From positions 2,976,001 through 3,040,000 of the forward strand of contig HG738137.1 in assembly GCA_000499405.2 (NCBI GenBank): 64,000 nt of DNA. Direction: 5' to 3'. Below the pieces are notes generated by a model, which worked only from the letters and a program-made list of their open reading frames with translations, did no database searches and was not told the DNA's origin. The DNA is from Onchocerca volvulus (Eukaryota > Nematoda > Chromadorea > Rhabditida > Onchocercidae). Position 1 is the stretch's first letter; each line of letters starts with the position of its first letter. Below, in pieces: positions 1-13,317 of this stretch. The position numbers and the translations under genes are program-made.

Positions 1-153
1 TTTCTATTATCCTTTCTCGATGGCTGTTGTTTTACTTACTACTACTTTCCACTCTGTCATTTCAAAAGACAAGAGGAAAGGAGTAGAAGAATGAAATAAA
101 AGCATTCTTCATCAATTTTTCTTCTTTTTTCTTCTTTAGGAAAATTTACAATT
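1..153 (+). promoter_or_regulatory. avr-14 upstream leader with candidate spliced-leader acceptor
   Basis: This is AT-rich sequence before the avr-14 start. A pyrimidine-rich run ends in TTCTTTAG at 132-139, only 14 bases before the ATG at 154. That is a typical nematode acceptor, so it is either the trans-splice site for a spliced leader or the end of a 5'UTR intron. No TATA box or other promoter element is evident, and the promoter may lie outside the window. Confidence 0.45.
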
Positions 154-3100
154 ATGAATTCTCGTATTGTTTGTTGGAATCTTGCCTTTCTAATTCTTGT
201 TGTGGCAAAGAAAAAATTGAAAGAGCAAGAAATCATCCAGCGAACGTTGAAGGATTATGATTGGCGTGTGCGACCACGTGGCAATAATCTTTCCTGGCCA
301 GGTATACAATTTTTAAAACTTTATATATAATGTAAGCTTTCTTTAGAATCTAATTTTGAGATTCATAAAATTATGATGTTTATAAAGATAGGTGCAAGTA
401 ATTAATATCAAAGATAAGTAATCAATATAAAAATTGTTCTCTTCATCCTTCTTGCATTTTATCCGTTTGCACTTGCTTTATCTATCATTATCTTAAAATA
501 ATAAACTAAACATATATATATATATATGTTTGAAACTTCGTAATCTCAATTTTATTCAGCGTCTCTATGAGTCTTTCTGGTCCAAATTTCATTCCATGAT
601 GAATTTCAACTTTTAGCAAAATGCAATCCATCATTGCATTTTCTTCAAACTGATGACATGCCACTTGAAAGCAAACAATTTTATTTCTTATTCAATTATC
701 GTAAAAACCAAATAATCCATCATTGAATTTCCTTCATATTGATGACATGCCATTTAAATACAAATAATTTTTCAATTTTTCAAAAAAAATATATAAAAAC
801 TAATTGGAATCTTTTAATATTTTCTTTAAATATGTATAGAAATCAATATTTTAAGAAATGCGTGATTTCAATAATTAATTCTTTGTTCCTTTCGCTTTTA
901 AATTTATTTATAATTTTCCCGCATTAATAATAATTTTTTGTTGTTTTATATGTGAAAAAATGAATGTAAGTATACATAAGTGAGACGCGTATTTGTGAGA
1001 TGTTGATTAGATCAGATTTTCATCCGTCATTAAAAAAAAATTTTTTGTATCAAAAGAAAATATGATCATTTTTCTTTTTTTTTTTATTTGTTCTATTCCA
1101 TGCTTCAGATTTATATCATTTATTGTTCCTGAAAGTTATTTTCATTCTCCCGTTTTCCTTCTCTTCCTACTTCGATGCTTTGAATTTTCTAGAAAAATTT
1201 TTGACTGGAAATTTTGAAAGCAACTGACTGGAAAATTCTTCTTCATGTTAACAGAAATCTTGAAGAGTACTTTTCTTTCTTTGCTGAACTTCTAAACTAT
1301 GACTGCATTAACGAAATACTCCGAAGATGAAATAAGAGCCACAATATTTTTAAAAACTGATAATATCACTTAAAGTTCTCAAATTTCCCAGAAATTCTTA
1401 AATTACCGATTATTTTCCAACTCATCATAACAACAGATATCTTCTTACTCTTCGAATATATTATTGCACTCTGCCTAAGGTGCAATGTGATACTCAATAA
1501 ATTTGAAATTCTCAGATAAAAAAAAAAAAAAAAATCAACCGTTATCATTAAATACCATATGCCTTCACAAAGATTTCAGAAATTCCAACGAAGGAAAGTG
1601 CAAATGGAACAATTTTATAGCAAAATTTCAAACTTTAAAGTTCAACATAAATTATGAAATTTGAGATTATGAAAAAAATATGAAACAAGCATTGTTTATG
1701 CTTCGATTGCAAGATGGATAAGCATATCAATAATCAGCATTGATATAGTGAGCCTCGATAGTTGAAAGCTGTAATTTGTGATCATTTAGAAAAAAATTCT
1801 TATTTTTTTTTATTATTGGAAATATCTTCAAGTTAAAAATATTCAAAGAAAAATACTATGCTGTTGATTCTAATTAATGACTGGTGATGAAGTATCTGAC
1901 AGATATTAACAGTTTCGAGTTTAAGAAAGAAATGAAATTAATTAATTTCAAATTATGCAACTTTTGTATGGTATGATATACACATAAAGTTAACTATGTA
2001 GTAGAAACTGGTGACGTAAGTTAAAAACATAGATATAATTAGCTTGAAATGATGAAATATGTATATTAAAGCGAGAAAAAACTTTAGATTTCACTCATAA
2101 GTAATATTTCGGGCAACTTGATGACTTCATCCGTTAAAATATGTCAAATTCTTTAGTTTTTATTCATTTCAATATTCCTCTTCCTCATTTCTTCCCTCTT
2201 AAGTCTTCTTTTTACCTTTTTGCAAAACTTCTTCATGGTATGATTGTTTATTGAATTAATCTTTAAGGAATTTAAAATTTCCCAACAATTTGGATTGCAT
2301 TTTTTAGAAATTTCAATCCCAATAATCGGAATTAATCAACTGTATAATGAAAGTCTTGGCATTTAGAAGAAACCCTCTTGGAGGTTTGCACAACACTTAG
2401 CAATTCTGCAAATTCTTCTCTTTCGAAGTGTTTTGTTTATCCGACATAGACCCTCAAATGAATTAACAAACATGTTGTATTGAAATCACATGGGCGTTAA
2501 TCTATTTTTAAAAGAATATGAGACTTAATAAAGCTGAGCGGTGAATAAACCAACATACTGAAGAATTTCTAATTAGGGAATTCCTGAAAACAAAGTTTCT
2601 GAAATAGAAGCAAAAGTGTTTTAAAAAGAAATAAATAAATTATCTATGAGTTATAGTTTAAGTTTTTTTGATTTTTCCTTTTTTTTTATGCTGCTGGAGA
2701 TTACAAAATTAATGATATTTTTAAAAACAAATTAATCGTACACACACCTCTTGTCAATGAGAAAAAAAAAAAAAACATAATAAACCAGGTCTGTCTTTTG
2801 TTTTTTTTGGTTTAAGTTTTGTTGGTAATTTAATTTTCGATTTAAAGATTCAAGGTTAAAGCAAAGTATATATAAAATGCATTAAGTCAATCAACAACAA
2901 CAACATTAAATAAATAAAAAATAAATAACAATGGATGTGAAGCAGAATATAATTAATAATTATTATTAATACTTTGCTTTGTACACAAAACATTTTTTTT
3001 TGATCATTTTGTTTTCGTTGCCTAATAACTTATTTAATAATGATTTCAAAAAAAACATTTTACACAATTTATTTCATAGTGATTAGATTCAAAAACTTAG

Positions 3101-6100
3101 TAACAAACAAAAACTTTTGCATTAGTGAATGAGTTTTGATTATTCGATGAAATTGCTTCTTGTTTATCAAATTTTGAGGGAAATTTTCTTAGAGATATGT
3201 TAAAACATAAAATGTAAATTTCATGTAAAATGCTCAAATTAGCTTAATCTATGCCAGGGAAAAGAGTCCACTCAATAGCTTAGAAAAAGAGAAAATTATC
3301 AAGCTTTGATAAAAGTCATAAATCTGTAAATATCAAAATAATATAACTTGTTATTCTATCCGAGATGATCAAAATCCAGATACGGGTGGTCCAGTATTGG
3401 TCTCTGTAAACATATATTTGCGATCAATTTCAAAAATTGATGACGTTAACATGGAATATAGTGCACAATTCACGTTTCGAGAAGAATGGAATGACGCGCG
3501 TTTGGCGTATGAACGTCTAGCGGATGAGAATACTCAAGTACCACCGTTCGTAGTACTGGCAGCTAGTGAACAGCCTGATTTAACGCAGCAAATTTGGATG
3601 CCGGATACTTTTTTTCAAAATGAAAAGTTTGCTTTTTTTGAAAATTTATCAAGAAATTATCATTTTTCAGGTTACTTTGGAAATTTAAAGCAAGCTGAGC
3701 AACCTTTCAAGTTGCAAAATTTAGTCTCATAATTTTAAAATCTCCAGATATCAACATTTCCTCTTGAATTATTGATTCACTAATCGAAAAAAGTGGTTTG
3801 CTTCTCTTCCCATAACAATTTTGCCGATTATTATTAGTAATTTCAAAGATTTGAAATCATTTTTAATCTTTCTCACTATCACCATTAGTTTCGTTTATTA
3901 TTTCATTACGGATTTGAAATTATTCTAAAATGATTTGCGCAAAATTATCAATCCTCGAGAACAGATTTTTATTACGCTTAAAATTGAAATCAGAATTAGG
4001 GGAATGGAGCAATGAATTAGACTAAAAACGTCATCTTTTGACCTTTAAACCAATTCATCGTAAAGACAATAACGATGACGAAAATCGTAATAATAATTTG
4101 ATGATGATGATGAAAATTATATGAATGATTATTATTTGATTTAGTTTGATAATAAATCTAATGATCTGGCTAATAATAAAACTATTGATTAATAAATATA
4201 ATGGCTGATACTAAATCTAATAAAATTATATGGCTTATAATAAATCTGATAATTTTTTTTATTTTTTTATTTTACCATGATAATATGAAAACAAGAACCT
4301 TAATGTTATTGCAGAGAAGCAAGACGACATCTTATTGACAAACCTAATGTACTTATTAGAATACATCCAGATGGTCAAATATTGTACAGTGTCAGGTAAT
4401 TATCAATTTTTGTTGTCAGTCATAAATTTCATTTCTGCAGATTTTCCATCGCCGTAGGAAATATTGCTGAAGTTTGTAGAAATGTTCTAAAATTACATAA
4501 CGAAGAAAATCAGCTCTGTTGATTGAATGAATTTTTTTTTTTTCAAATTACCTATGATTTATGTTGAGCAAGTATTGAACTTTGTACGCCGAAAGAGAGG
4601 TTCCTATATTTTAAGAACGGGATCTTATAAGGCATAAAGTGTGGAAGATTTTATAACTGCAAAAAAAAAAAGATGATGGAATGGTATCTGTTTGTCAGGA
4701 TAAAGAAAAAAAACTTATAACTGTTTAGTACTTGAAAACTTGAACGGCTGCTATTACTTAACTTTATTTAACTTTTTTTGGGCAACTTTCTCCGAAATCA
4801 TTTATGAAAAACTGATGCATGACTGATTTTCGAGAATTTGAAACTTTTTCAATTTTCATTTAATGACATTACCATAGGCTTTCATTGGTATTGTCATGTC
4901 CGATGTCCTTGGAGTATTATCCATTGGATCGGCAGACGTGTCTTATTGATCTTGCAAGCTGTATGTTAAAATTTTATTTCACTTTTTATAATTTTCTATT
5001 TCACTATGTTACAAGAAGGTTATTTGCACGCACTATCTGTTAATGAATTAGTCGCAATTTTATCTCGAAACTTTCGAAAGATTTAAAAATTTGAGCCTGC
5101 GTCTTGCTTTGAATCCAATATAAATTTTCATCTTAAAAAATGTCGTCATCATTTAAAGCGTAATGTGATGATTCCGTTTTCTTATTTTTTTATGAATCAA
5201 TAATGAGGGAAATAATAGGATTGAGAACAATTTTTCAATTTTTCAATTTTTCAATAGTTTCATTTGGAATGATTTTCCTGATTATTCATCTTGAAGTAAA
5301 ATTATTCATTTAAATATTATTTTAAAAACTTTTTTTCCTGACTACGCAGGATTCGAAAGTGTGAGAAAGATGCTTTCAATATGTTGTAAGTGACTAATCA
5401 CTATAAAATATCATAAAACTTTTTTATATAAAATTACAAATCTTCTGTTTTTGATGATTACCCTTTATCATTTTCTAACAGAATACTGTTACAATTTTTT
5501 GCTGATGGGAAGATGTGAAATTTATATTTTATTTTGCAATTTCTTAAAGATGCATACACTACTGACGATATTAAATACGAATGGAAAGTGAAGAATCCGA
5601 TTCAGCAGAAGGAAGGCTTACGACAAAGTCTACCAAGTTTCGAGCTTCAAGATGTCTTGACGGAATACTGTACGAGTAAAACAAATACAGGTACAACATA
5701 TTTTTGTTCCTAAACGAATTTTCAGACTGATTTTCAGATTGAATCTAAAGAACTAGTTGCATGGCTTTTTTTGGTGTCCAGTGTCGATGCTAACATTTCA
5801 GGTGAATATAGCTGTTTGAGGACAATAATGATTTTACGACGCGAATTCAGCTACTACCTATTGCAGGTGTGTGCTGTGTCATCCAAAACTTTTATCCTCT
5901 GTGACTAATTTGTTTTAATAATTTTACACAATTTTACCCCAAGTAACTCACTCGTAATTTGTGTGAACAGTTCAACAATAAAATTTCCGTTTGATAAATT
6001 TACACTCAATAATCATTTTCAGCAAAAGGTCAGTTAAAGTTTAATTTCGAGTCCAACTTTGTTAAAAAAAAAAGAAAAAAAGTGAATCTGTGATCAATAG

Positions 6101-9100
6101 TTTTTAGCATGTTTAATGAAATTATATCAACAAAAGCTTCCCAAATGTCAAATGCTATGGTGTTCTCCCAATGTTGTTTTCATTAATTTGCAATAGTTGA
6201 GTGTTTTTTTTTTTTTTTTTAATTTGGATGCTAGTTTTAAATTTCAGCTCTATATACCTTCATTCATGCTGGTGATCGTCTCATGGGTAAGCTTTTGGCT
6301 CGACAAAGATTCGGTACCTGCGCGTGTTACCCTTGGTATGAATGCCTTTTCAAAAAATCCCGTTGTTTGTTTGTTTTTTGTTTTCTGAATTTTTCGAGAG
6401 TTTTATTGAAATAATTTGCATCATTTCTACAGCACTCCGGTGTATATTGGCGTGTGCACAAATGTTTTCAGGTGTAACAACTCTTCTAACGATGACCACA
6501 CAAAGTTCGGGTATCAACGCTAAACTTCCCCCTGTTTCCTATACAAAGGTTGCTGATATATTTCTGAAATAGCTTTGAGAGGAATCGTTGAGCAATTGAT
6601 AGATCAATTTGTTTTGCTTAATTGCTTCTTTTTATATTTACTCGCTTAGTTGCTTATTTAAATTATTGCAACTATTCGTCAACAATCCACGAAATGTAAA
6701 CAGTGAAAGTTTCCAGTACTGTCATTTTCGTCGTTCTTTTGATTGCTTTTAAATGTCTTAACTTCAACAAATCTAAGCTAAGTAATGCAGTGAATTTTCT
6801 TCGAATTATTGCTAGAAAAAAAAAAAGCAAGTAACCTCTTAGTTTTGGGAATTTGGAAATTATTGAGTTAAAAAAAAAAAAAAAAGGGCACCCTAATCTT
6901 TTTTACCGCATTAACGAATGGAGCTTACTTGCAGTTGCATTTTGCTTCTAGACAAAAAGTAATTTAGGCAATAGATGTTTGGATTGGTGTTTGCTTAGCC
7001 TTCATTTTTGGTGCATTGCTTGAATTCGCCTTGGTCAATTATGCGGCAAGAAAGGATATAACTACTAGACATCGAATGGTTCGTTTTAGGTTCGTTTCAG
7101 GCCACCTGAAATGCGTTCTATAATGTTGGTCGTCACATATCACCACAAGTCTTAATGACATTACGATATGATATGAGAATGATATGTTTCTTTGTGAAAG
7201 TTTTTGACAATTTAGCGTCTTCATAACTGGCTTATGAAAATTGTCAATTAGAATGAAAGAAGCGGCAAAATTTATAACTGAGCTTAAATTTTTTTATTTC
7301 ATTCGGGTATCAGAATCAGACTCCAGCATGAAAAGTGGTCAAGATTCTGTAACATCGGATTCAGTGTTGAGCATGAGAGAGTTCCTGTATTGCTTTCCAG
7401 ATGCTACTTTGCAGTTCTCAAAATATGCCAGTCATGTGGATTACTTATCCGCTAATCAACCCTTAGTATCAGCAACAACTTCTACATCGCCTTCCGACTC
7501 TTGGCGGTGTTTCCGGCAATTTATCCGACGCTACAAAGAACGCTCCAAGCGAATTGATGTTGTTTCACGCTTGGTAACTTCTAACATACTTACCAATTCC
7601 TAACTCTGATACTACTTTCTCTGTACTTTGATAACAACGATCATTGCGCGATTTCACATATTAAAATAAATTAACATTCCTATAAATTATTCAGCTCTAG
7701 ACTAATATGCTACTTCTCGTTTGCAAGACGTTTGAAAAGAATTCCCTTAAAATACTGCAACAGCATTATAAACTTTTTTTCTGACAAAGATTTTACGGTC
7801 AACCTTTTAGTTTTTTTGACTCTTTATTTCGGACTAAAATTTTAAAATATATTAAAAATCATGTAACTGATATAATAATTTGTTCATGATTTTCTTTTTA
7901 TCGCGATAAACAGAACAAAGAAATGAAAAGATTCTCATTTACAAAAAAGAGAATTTTTGGAAATCAACCATTGTGAATGCAACTCAGTATTAACTTTTTG
8001 TAGTTTTCATTTTCTTTTTTTTTTTGACTTTAGAAATTCTGTCTTTTATTTTTCTATTAGTTTAACATAAGACTTTAATTATTTATTTAGGTATTTCCGA
8101 TTGGTTACGCCTGCTTCAACGGTATGTGTATTTTTTTTAAATCCAATGTTATTATGAAGTAAATTGTTAAAAAAAAAAAATTATCTGCTACCATTATGAC
8201 TAATCTTCTCAGATAAATAAGAAAAGATAAAATTTGCTTTTTTATTCAATTTCTGAATAAGTTAAAAGTTTAATAAATTTTGATTGCATGATATTGATGA
8301 CAAATAAATATGGCTTGATAAACTTTTTTTGATGCCTTGATGCATGTAATATATCTGAATTAATGCTATTAATTCATTTATATCATTACAGCATGGCTTG
8401 AATGAATTTTCGTTTTTCAGTGTTCTACTGGGCTGTTTATCTCATTTAACAAAAGCTTGGAATACAGTAACCTATGCTTGTGCTACCGAATTGTATACTG
8501 TAGATATATATGACTGTATTGTACTATTATTGACCGATTAAATTGGCGCTACTTTTTGCTCAAATTATCTTTACTCTTCGAGAAAACACATCTATGCTTA
8601 TATTATTATTTATTTTCAAAAAAAAAAAAAAAAAAGAAATGCAATGCAGAATTGCTCGAACTGTTCTGCATTACTGTTCAGGAGCAAGCTGTATACCTGA
8701 TGGTTGCCTACTGTAGTACTGTTGCAGGTGAATACAGTTGTGCTCGTGTACTGCTACTTCTTCGTCGTGAATACAGGTAACTTTATAATTGTTTTTGCAA
8801 ATTTACATATTACTCGCCATGTTTAGTTATTATTTAATTCAGCTTTATATACCGTGCATTATGTTGGTCGTCGTTTCCTGGGTCTCTTTCTGGCTCGATA
8901 AGGTAAACGATTTTTTTCTATTAATTTTATCATTCGTATCCTTTATCAAGTATAATTTTTTTTAACGACTGAAAAATAAATGAAATTCGAAGCTTACATT
9001 ACTTCAAGAGATTGATTATAAATCTGGAATAAATTTTTAAGCATTTCTCATTTTATTCGCTTAAATTGATAAAAATTTGACAGGATGCAGTACCTGCCCG

Positions 9101-9794
9101 TGTATCATTGGGCGTAACTACATTGCTAACGATGACTACACAAGCATCTGGCATCAATGCCAAACTTCCGCCTGTATCTTATATCAAAGCAGTTGATGTT
9201 TGGATTGGTGTATGTCTAGCATTTATCTTCGGAGCTTTGTTAGAATATGCATTGGTCAACTATCATGGACGTCAAGAATTTTTGAAAAAAGAAAAAAAAA
9301 AGAAGACCGAATACAAGGGTTGTTTATGCCCATCAGATCAACTCTTAAATCAAGTAAGCATTTTTCTTTTTGTAAATCGAATAAAGAGATAAAATACAAA
9401 TTTCTGAAATTTCTTTTTAGGATCTAAGGCAATCGTTACGATTGGATAGGAATATATACCGAAGAAGATGGTGGACAAAACTTTGGTTAAATCCATATCA
9501 TTGTAGCAATGTTGAAGTTAGCAAACGTGTAGATCTCATTTCACGATTCGCTTTTCCAGCTTCTTTTGGTTGCTTCCTTGGTGAGGCATATTTTTACATT
9601 CATAATCTACTTGATTAATTTAATTGTTGCAGTAAAACATGAAATAGTTATATAATTTGTTATTCAAAAAATAAAAAAAAGATTGCAATTTATTTTCTTC
9701 AAAAAAAAAAGAAAAAAAAAAGAGGAATGCTCAATTTCAATACTTCATTAAACGATCAATTTCAGTGTTTTATTATGTGAATTATGTGAACTGA
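154..9794 (+). CDS. avr-14: Glutamate-gated chloride channel subunit, avr-14 type, with two alternative 3' cassettes
   Basis: This is a Cys-loop ligand-gated chloride channel subunit of neurons and pharynx; the family is the target of macrocyclic lactones. Shared exons by phase: 154-301, 3380-3626, 4315-4395, 4878-4960, 5550-5690. Intron 1 is about 3.1 kb. Exon 1 encodes a hydrophobic signal peptide followed by [14 protein letters not shown]. The extracellular domain holds the Cys-loop C166-C180 ([15 protein letters not shown]) and a second disulphide pair, C227 (TEYC) and C238 (GEYSC), typical of GluCl and glycine receptors. The second pair is completed by whichever cassette follows. Cassette B gives a complete 427-residue subunit; cassette A gives about 450-478. 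The alternative A/B organisation agrees with what is known of nematode avr-14. Identity is strong from near-colinear recall of the family; exon edges are inferred from phase. Confidence 0.93.
5802..8449 (+). CDS. avr-14: avr-14 alternative cassette A (M1-M4 and C-terminus)
   Basis: Exons: 5802-5866, 6248-6335, 6472-6548, 6968-about 7089, about 7252-7573, 8091-8121, 8421-8449 (TAA). M1 carries [19 protein letters not shown]2 runs from PARVTLG through [19 protein letters not shown]3 is [19 protein letters not shown] long M3-M4 loop is rich in Ser/Thr with a basic end ([11 protein letters not shown]), and M4 is [19 protein letters not shown]. The loop boundary is uncertain. Donors at 7079 (phase 0) or 7090 (phase 2) and acceptors at 7252, 7283 or 7327 all keep frame in suitable pairs, giving 453-478 residues. 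Each splice phase agrees with the shared exon ending at 5690 (phase 1). It lies upstream of cassette B, so choosing B means skipping about 3 kb. Confidence 0.88.
8728..9794 (+). CDS. avr-14: avr-14 alternative cassette B (M1-M4 and C-terminus)
   Basis: Exons: 8728-8776, 8827-8902, 9084-9353, 9421-9580, 9766-9794 (TGA). It begins with the same GEYSC completion of the second disulphide as cassette A. M1 carries [19 protein letters not shown]2 runs PARVSLG to [11 protein letters not shown], and M3 is [18 protein letters not shown]. The M3-M4 loop has a lysine run ([12 protein letters not shown]) and the segment [11 protein letters not shown]4 is [20 protein letters not shown]. This resembles the long-characterised ivermectin-sensitive AVR-14B form. 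Spliced to the shared exons it gives 427 residues with no frame conflict. An AATAAA at 9842-9847 is a candidate polyadenylation signal. Confidence 0.9.
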
Positions 9795-11152
9795 CGTGAA
9801 GAAACTGTCTTCTCTTACTGATGCCGAAATGGAAGATAATGAATAAATGAAATATCAGTTCGAACATGTGAAAAAGAAGCCTGAATTATTACGAATTTGG
9901 AAGCATTTAAAATTTACAAGCTTGCTGTGACAGTTTAAAAAACTATTTTGTAATAGACGAATAAAGCGGGTTTCCATACTTTCGTAAAAATTTTAAGATA
10001 ATAGACTTATAACAATAATAAAAGAGACGATGAATAAGCTTTTTTAGGTTGAAGACCAGAGCAGTGAGACACCACAACAAGTTTACATGGTTAAGACTGA
10101 AGGAAGGAAGTAACAAGTATTATGGTGGTATTTATTCTGCTTGCATTTTTTCCGCAACGGTTCTCCTCCTGTTAAAATTTTCCGTTTCCTTTTGCTTGTT
10201 AATTAAATACTCTTCCAATTCCAAGGTCACAGGTCAGGATAGCAACTTTTTCGAAATATTCCAGTGTCGTGTTAGCTTAGTAATTACCACGATAAAGCAC
10301 AATGAAATGTGTGTCCTGATAATCTGCGAGAAGTTCACATTGTCCATAATCGAACTTTCGATCAAATCTCAATCTTCTTCCCTTTACTTTTATTACTTGA
10401 AAATGATTGCTAATTTATTTTATCAAATAGCATAATTATATTTATCATTCACTAAAAATGTAATCATACAGGATATTTTGGATGGGGACATAAATTTTAA
10501 TCGGAATATGAACTAATAAATTAACAAATAACAATGATATACAAGCCTTAATTGATGAACCAATAAATGGTAGTGACATATAAGCCTAGACTTTTGTAAT
10601 CATAAAGATAATACGTAAACGTCAACCGAAAAATTATTCGTATAAGCGAATAATGAAATATATTTCACGTGATTTGATGATGCTGCCCGATCCATATAAT
10701 ATGTTTTTGTGAATTTTGTGGTATAAAATCAGAAGAATATCTTTCAACGATAGTAGTACTGTCAGATGAGGTATACATAAAATTCAGCATCAAAATGATT
10801 ATGATTCAGTTTAAGAATAGTTAAGATTCGGCATCCGTGCAGAAATGCAGCACTGATTGTGCGGATGATTGCTTATCGAAAATGAAATTCCTCTTTGTTA
10901 CTCAAATATTTTGCTTATTCTTTTAGTTTTTGCGTAAATGAACATCGATCTTTAATAAGCAATTGGAATAGATCAAGTAAATAAAATTGTTGACACTGAT
11001 GACTTGAAAGAAGTGTTTTTTAATCTATGTCTTACAAATTTGGAAAAATAGTTATGTTTAATGACACTAAAGTTGTTTTTGCTTCTGCATTTGCTGTTTT
11101 GTTAATTTTCCTACTTAACTCGATATTCGTAGACAGGTAATTAAGCAAATAA
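9795..11152. other. Intergenic, no gene supported
   Basis: This is AT-rich non-coding sequence downstream of avr-14. It contains the avr-14 AATAAA (9842-9847). The one longish open frame (10049-10435) has low-complexity hydrophobic content, no recognisable domain and no convincing splice context. Confidence 0.5.
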
Positions 11153-11644
11153 TGTCGGAAGCAAGGGTTAAAGATCAGGAAGCGCGAAGACGTTTTAAAT
11201 AGAACAACAAGAATAAGTATGTTTTCCCGCCAAAACTATAAACATGTGAGAGAATGGGGAAATCCGAAAAGATTTAAAAGGTTTGGATTTTGGAGCAGGA
11301 GCAGTTTTCTACAAGTTTCGACGTGACGCAGTCAGTAATACAGTAATACTTCTCGACTTGAGCAGTTTTACTACTACAAGTTTCGACGTGACGCAGTCAG
11401 TAATACAGTGACGCAGTCAGGAATACAGTAATATTACAGTAATACGACAACAAAGATCGACGCATCACCAGCAATAGTTCGACAGTACAGATCGGTACGA
11501 GCGATAATTACAGAGGACTCTGCTAGTACCATTTCCTCATCGTATATTCATTTGCCGTTTATTATTTTATAATACGATATTGTGTATAATATCGTTTCAT
11601 CCAATAAAGCCTATTGCTGTCTTTGCCGAGTCACAATAACAACA
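11153..11644 (+). mobile_element. Solo-LTR-like element (possibly BEL/Pao-type)
   Basis: A block of about 490 bp has clearly higher GC and CpG than its flanks. It begins TGTCGGAAGC and ends AATAACAACA, matching the TG...CA rule of LTRs. Near its end it has TTATAATACGATATTGTG followed by AATAAAGCC, which fits a U3 TATA region and an R-region poly(A) signal. It contains an internal tandem duplication (11301-11361 and 11362-11427). No gag-pol frame, primer-binding site or second LTR is seen, and the flanks show no clear target-site duplication. The call is inference from architecture; a decayed non-LTR repeat is the main alternative. Confidence 0.4.
11301..11427 (+). repeat. Tandem duplication of about 61 bp inside the LTR-like block
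   Basis: Two adjacent copies start with GCAGTTTT and share CTACAAGTTTCGACGTGACG followed by CAGTCAGTAATACAGT. They start at 11301 and 11362. A shorter third partial repeat (GTGACGCAGTCAGGAATACAG) follows at about 11408. Confidence 0.8.
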
Positions 11645-13317
11645 AGAATCCATCTCTACTTCAATCAATCTGCTATCCAAATTATACAATTTAAATCAGA
11701 TTTTTTTCCCAACAAATAATAGTTACGTAATTAGCGTAAAGATAATTGCAAATGAAGCAGTTTTTGTTTTGGGATACAATTATCTGATCAATCACCGAAA
11801 AAAACGTTATAGGAAAAAAAAATCAAATTAACTAAAACTAAACTAACAAAAAAACCTAGCAAAAAGCTTCTTTTAGCTTTTGGATCGTGTTCAATGATGA
11901 AATGAATTATCGATCGTTTTTATTCATTCTGAGGTCTTTTTTGATTCTACATACTTGATTTTGAAATTAATATTGATAGTTTTAAGGATCATGTATTTAC
12001 AGATTTTTTTGCAATAATTTCTGCAATAATATTGCTGTTCTGTGATGATAGTAAAATCACTGAGAATTTTTATTTCAATAAACCAATAATATCATAAATT
12101 TTCGCAAAATGGTTTGACCGATGTATTTAGCAACGGTGAAGAAATGATTGACATATCTGTAAATTCGCGATATTTCAATTCTCCATATCGTTACACTTCT
12201 TGGATTTATATTTTAGTGGAACCGGCCATTATTTATTATTGTTGTTTGATCACCTTGATAGTCTCTAGCAACATTAACTGAGCAACAAAAACTAAAGTTT
12301 TGTTAATCAAATTGTCGATACCATGTGAAAAGATTACTTGAATAATGATTAAACAATCTTTGCCCTATTGATATAATTACTAGTAATGGAGCATGTTGAG
12401 CTTAGTTATCACAATTACTGGTAATGAAGCGTGAATGGTTATCTCTACTACTGATATGATTATCTCTTTATCTCAACTCAATTATGATTGAATAGTAAAA
12501 AGAAGCTTTTGAAGTTCCCGCTGAATTATTATCTATCGATAGAAATAATGGTATTTTAACAGCACTAATAATGGTAATTATAGTAGTAATAGTAATCATT
12601 GCTGCAATGTTAATAGCAATAGTTTTGTAGCAGTGATAATATTAGTAGAATGAATGGAATTCTGACGCAGAATCCATTCATTCCAATACAAATTAATTTT
12701 ACGTTGAAATTCCACTCTTCTAAAAGCTATCTTTTTGGAAATTTTATCGATATGTGCTACTATCTATGATGTTGCCAATTGAGGAGGATTGTTTGAGAAC
12801 AGGATGGATGGTATGGCCATGTGTTCATTAAATGAGAAGACTGGAAGATAAGGCTCTTCCTGGAAGGACATTTAAGGCTTGCCTAAGGCTTCAAACTTTG
12901 CAGTTGCTGCAATATTTCATTTCCTTTTTTTCAAAGATGTTTCTATTAGGGAAGGGAAGGAGAGAAAAGGGATAAATCAGATGAATGTGTCATGCAGATA
13001 ATGACGAGTCATCAGATGCATGCATCCCAAAGGACTTCAGCTTGCAATTCTGCGGGTGTTGCTGCAAACGTTTAAAACGAGATGATCGGTAGTATTCGTG
13101 AAGAGCAGAGTATCTCTCTGTTCATCTCATCTCACCTCTTGCAGATGGCATCGAAGTACGGGAAGTCGCCAGCCCAAGCAACAATTTACGACATTGCTTA
13201 TGAGCATCTTCTCCATCTGTCCCCTCTGCATGTCTGTTGAAAATAAAAATTCACTAAATGCAAGGCAAAGCTCAGCCTGACTAGGCGGCTTTTTGTTAGA
13301 TTAGACGTAAATTGTAT

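Noticed and set aside
4130..4260. AATAAATCTAAT-like short periodic sequence in an avr-14 intron
   Set aside because: It is simple AT-rich drift with irregular spacing and does not overlap any splice signal.
10049..10435. 128-residue plus-strand open frame downstream of avr-14
   Set aside because: It does not start with ATG context or a good acceptor. Its composition is that of translated AT-rich DNA, and no domain or repeat is visible.
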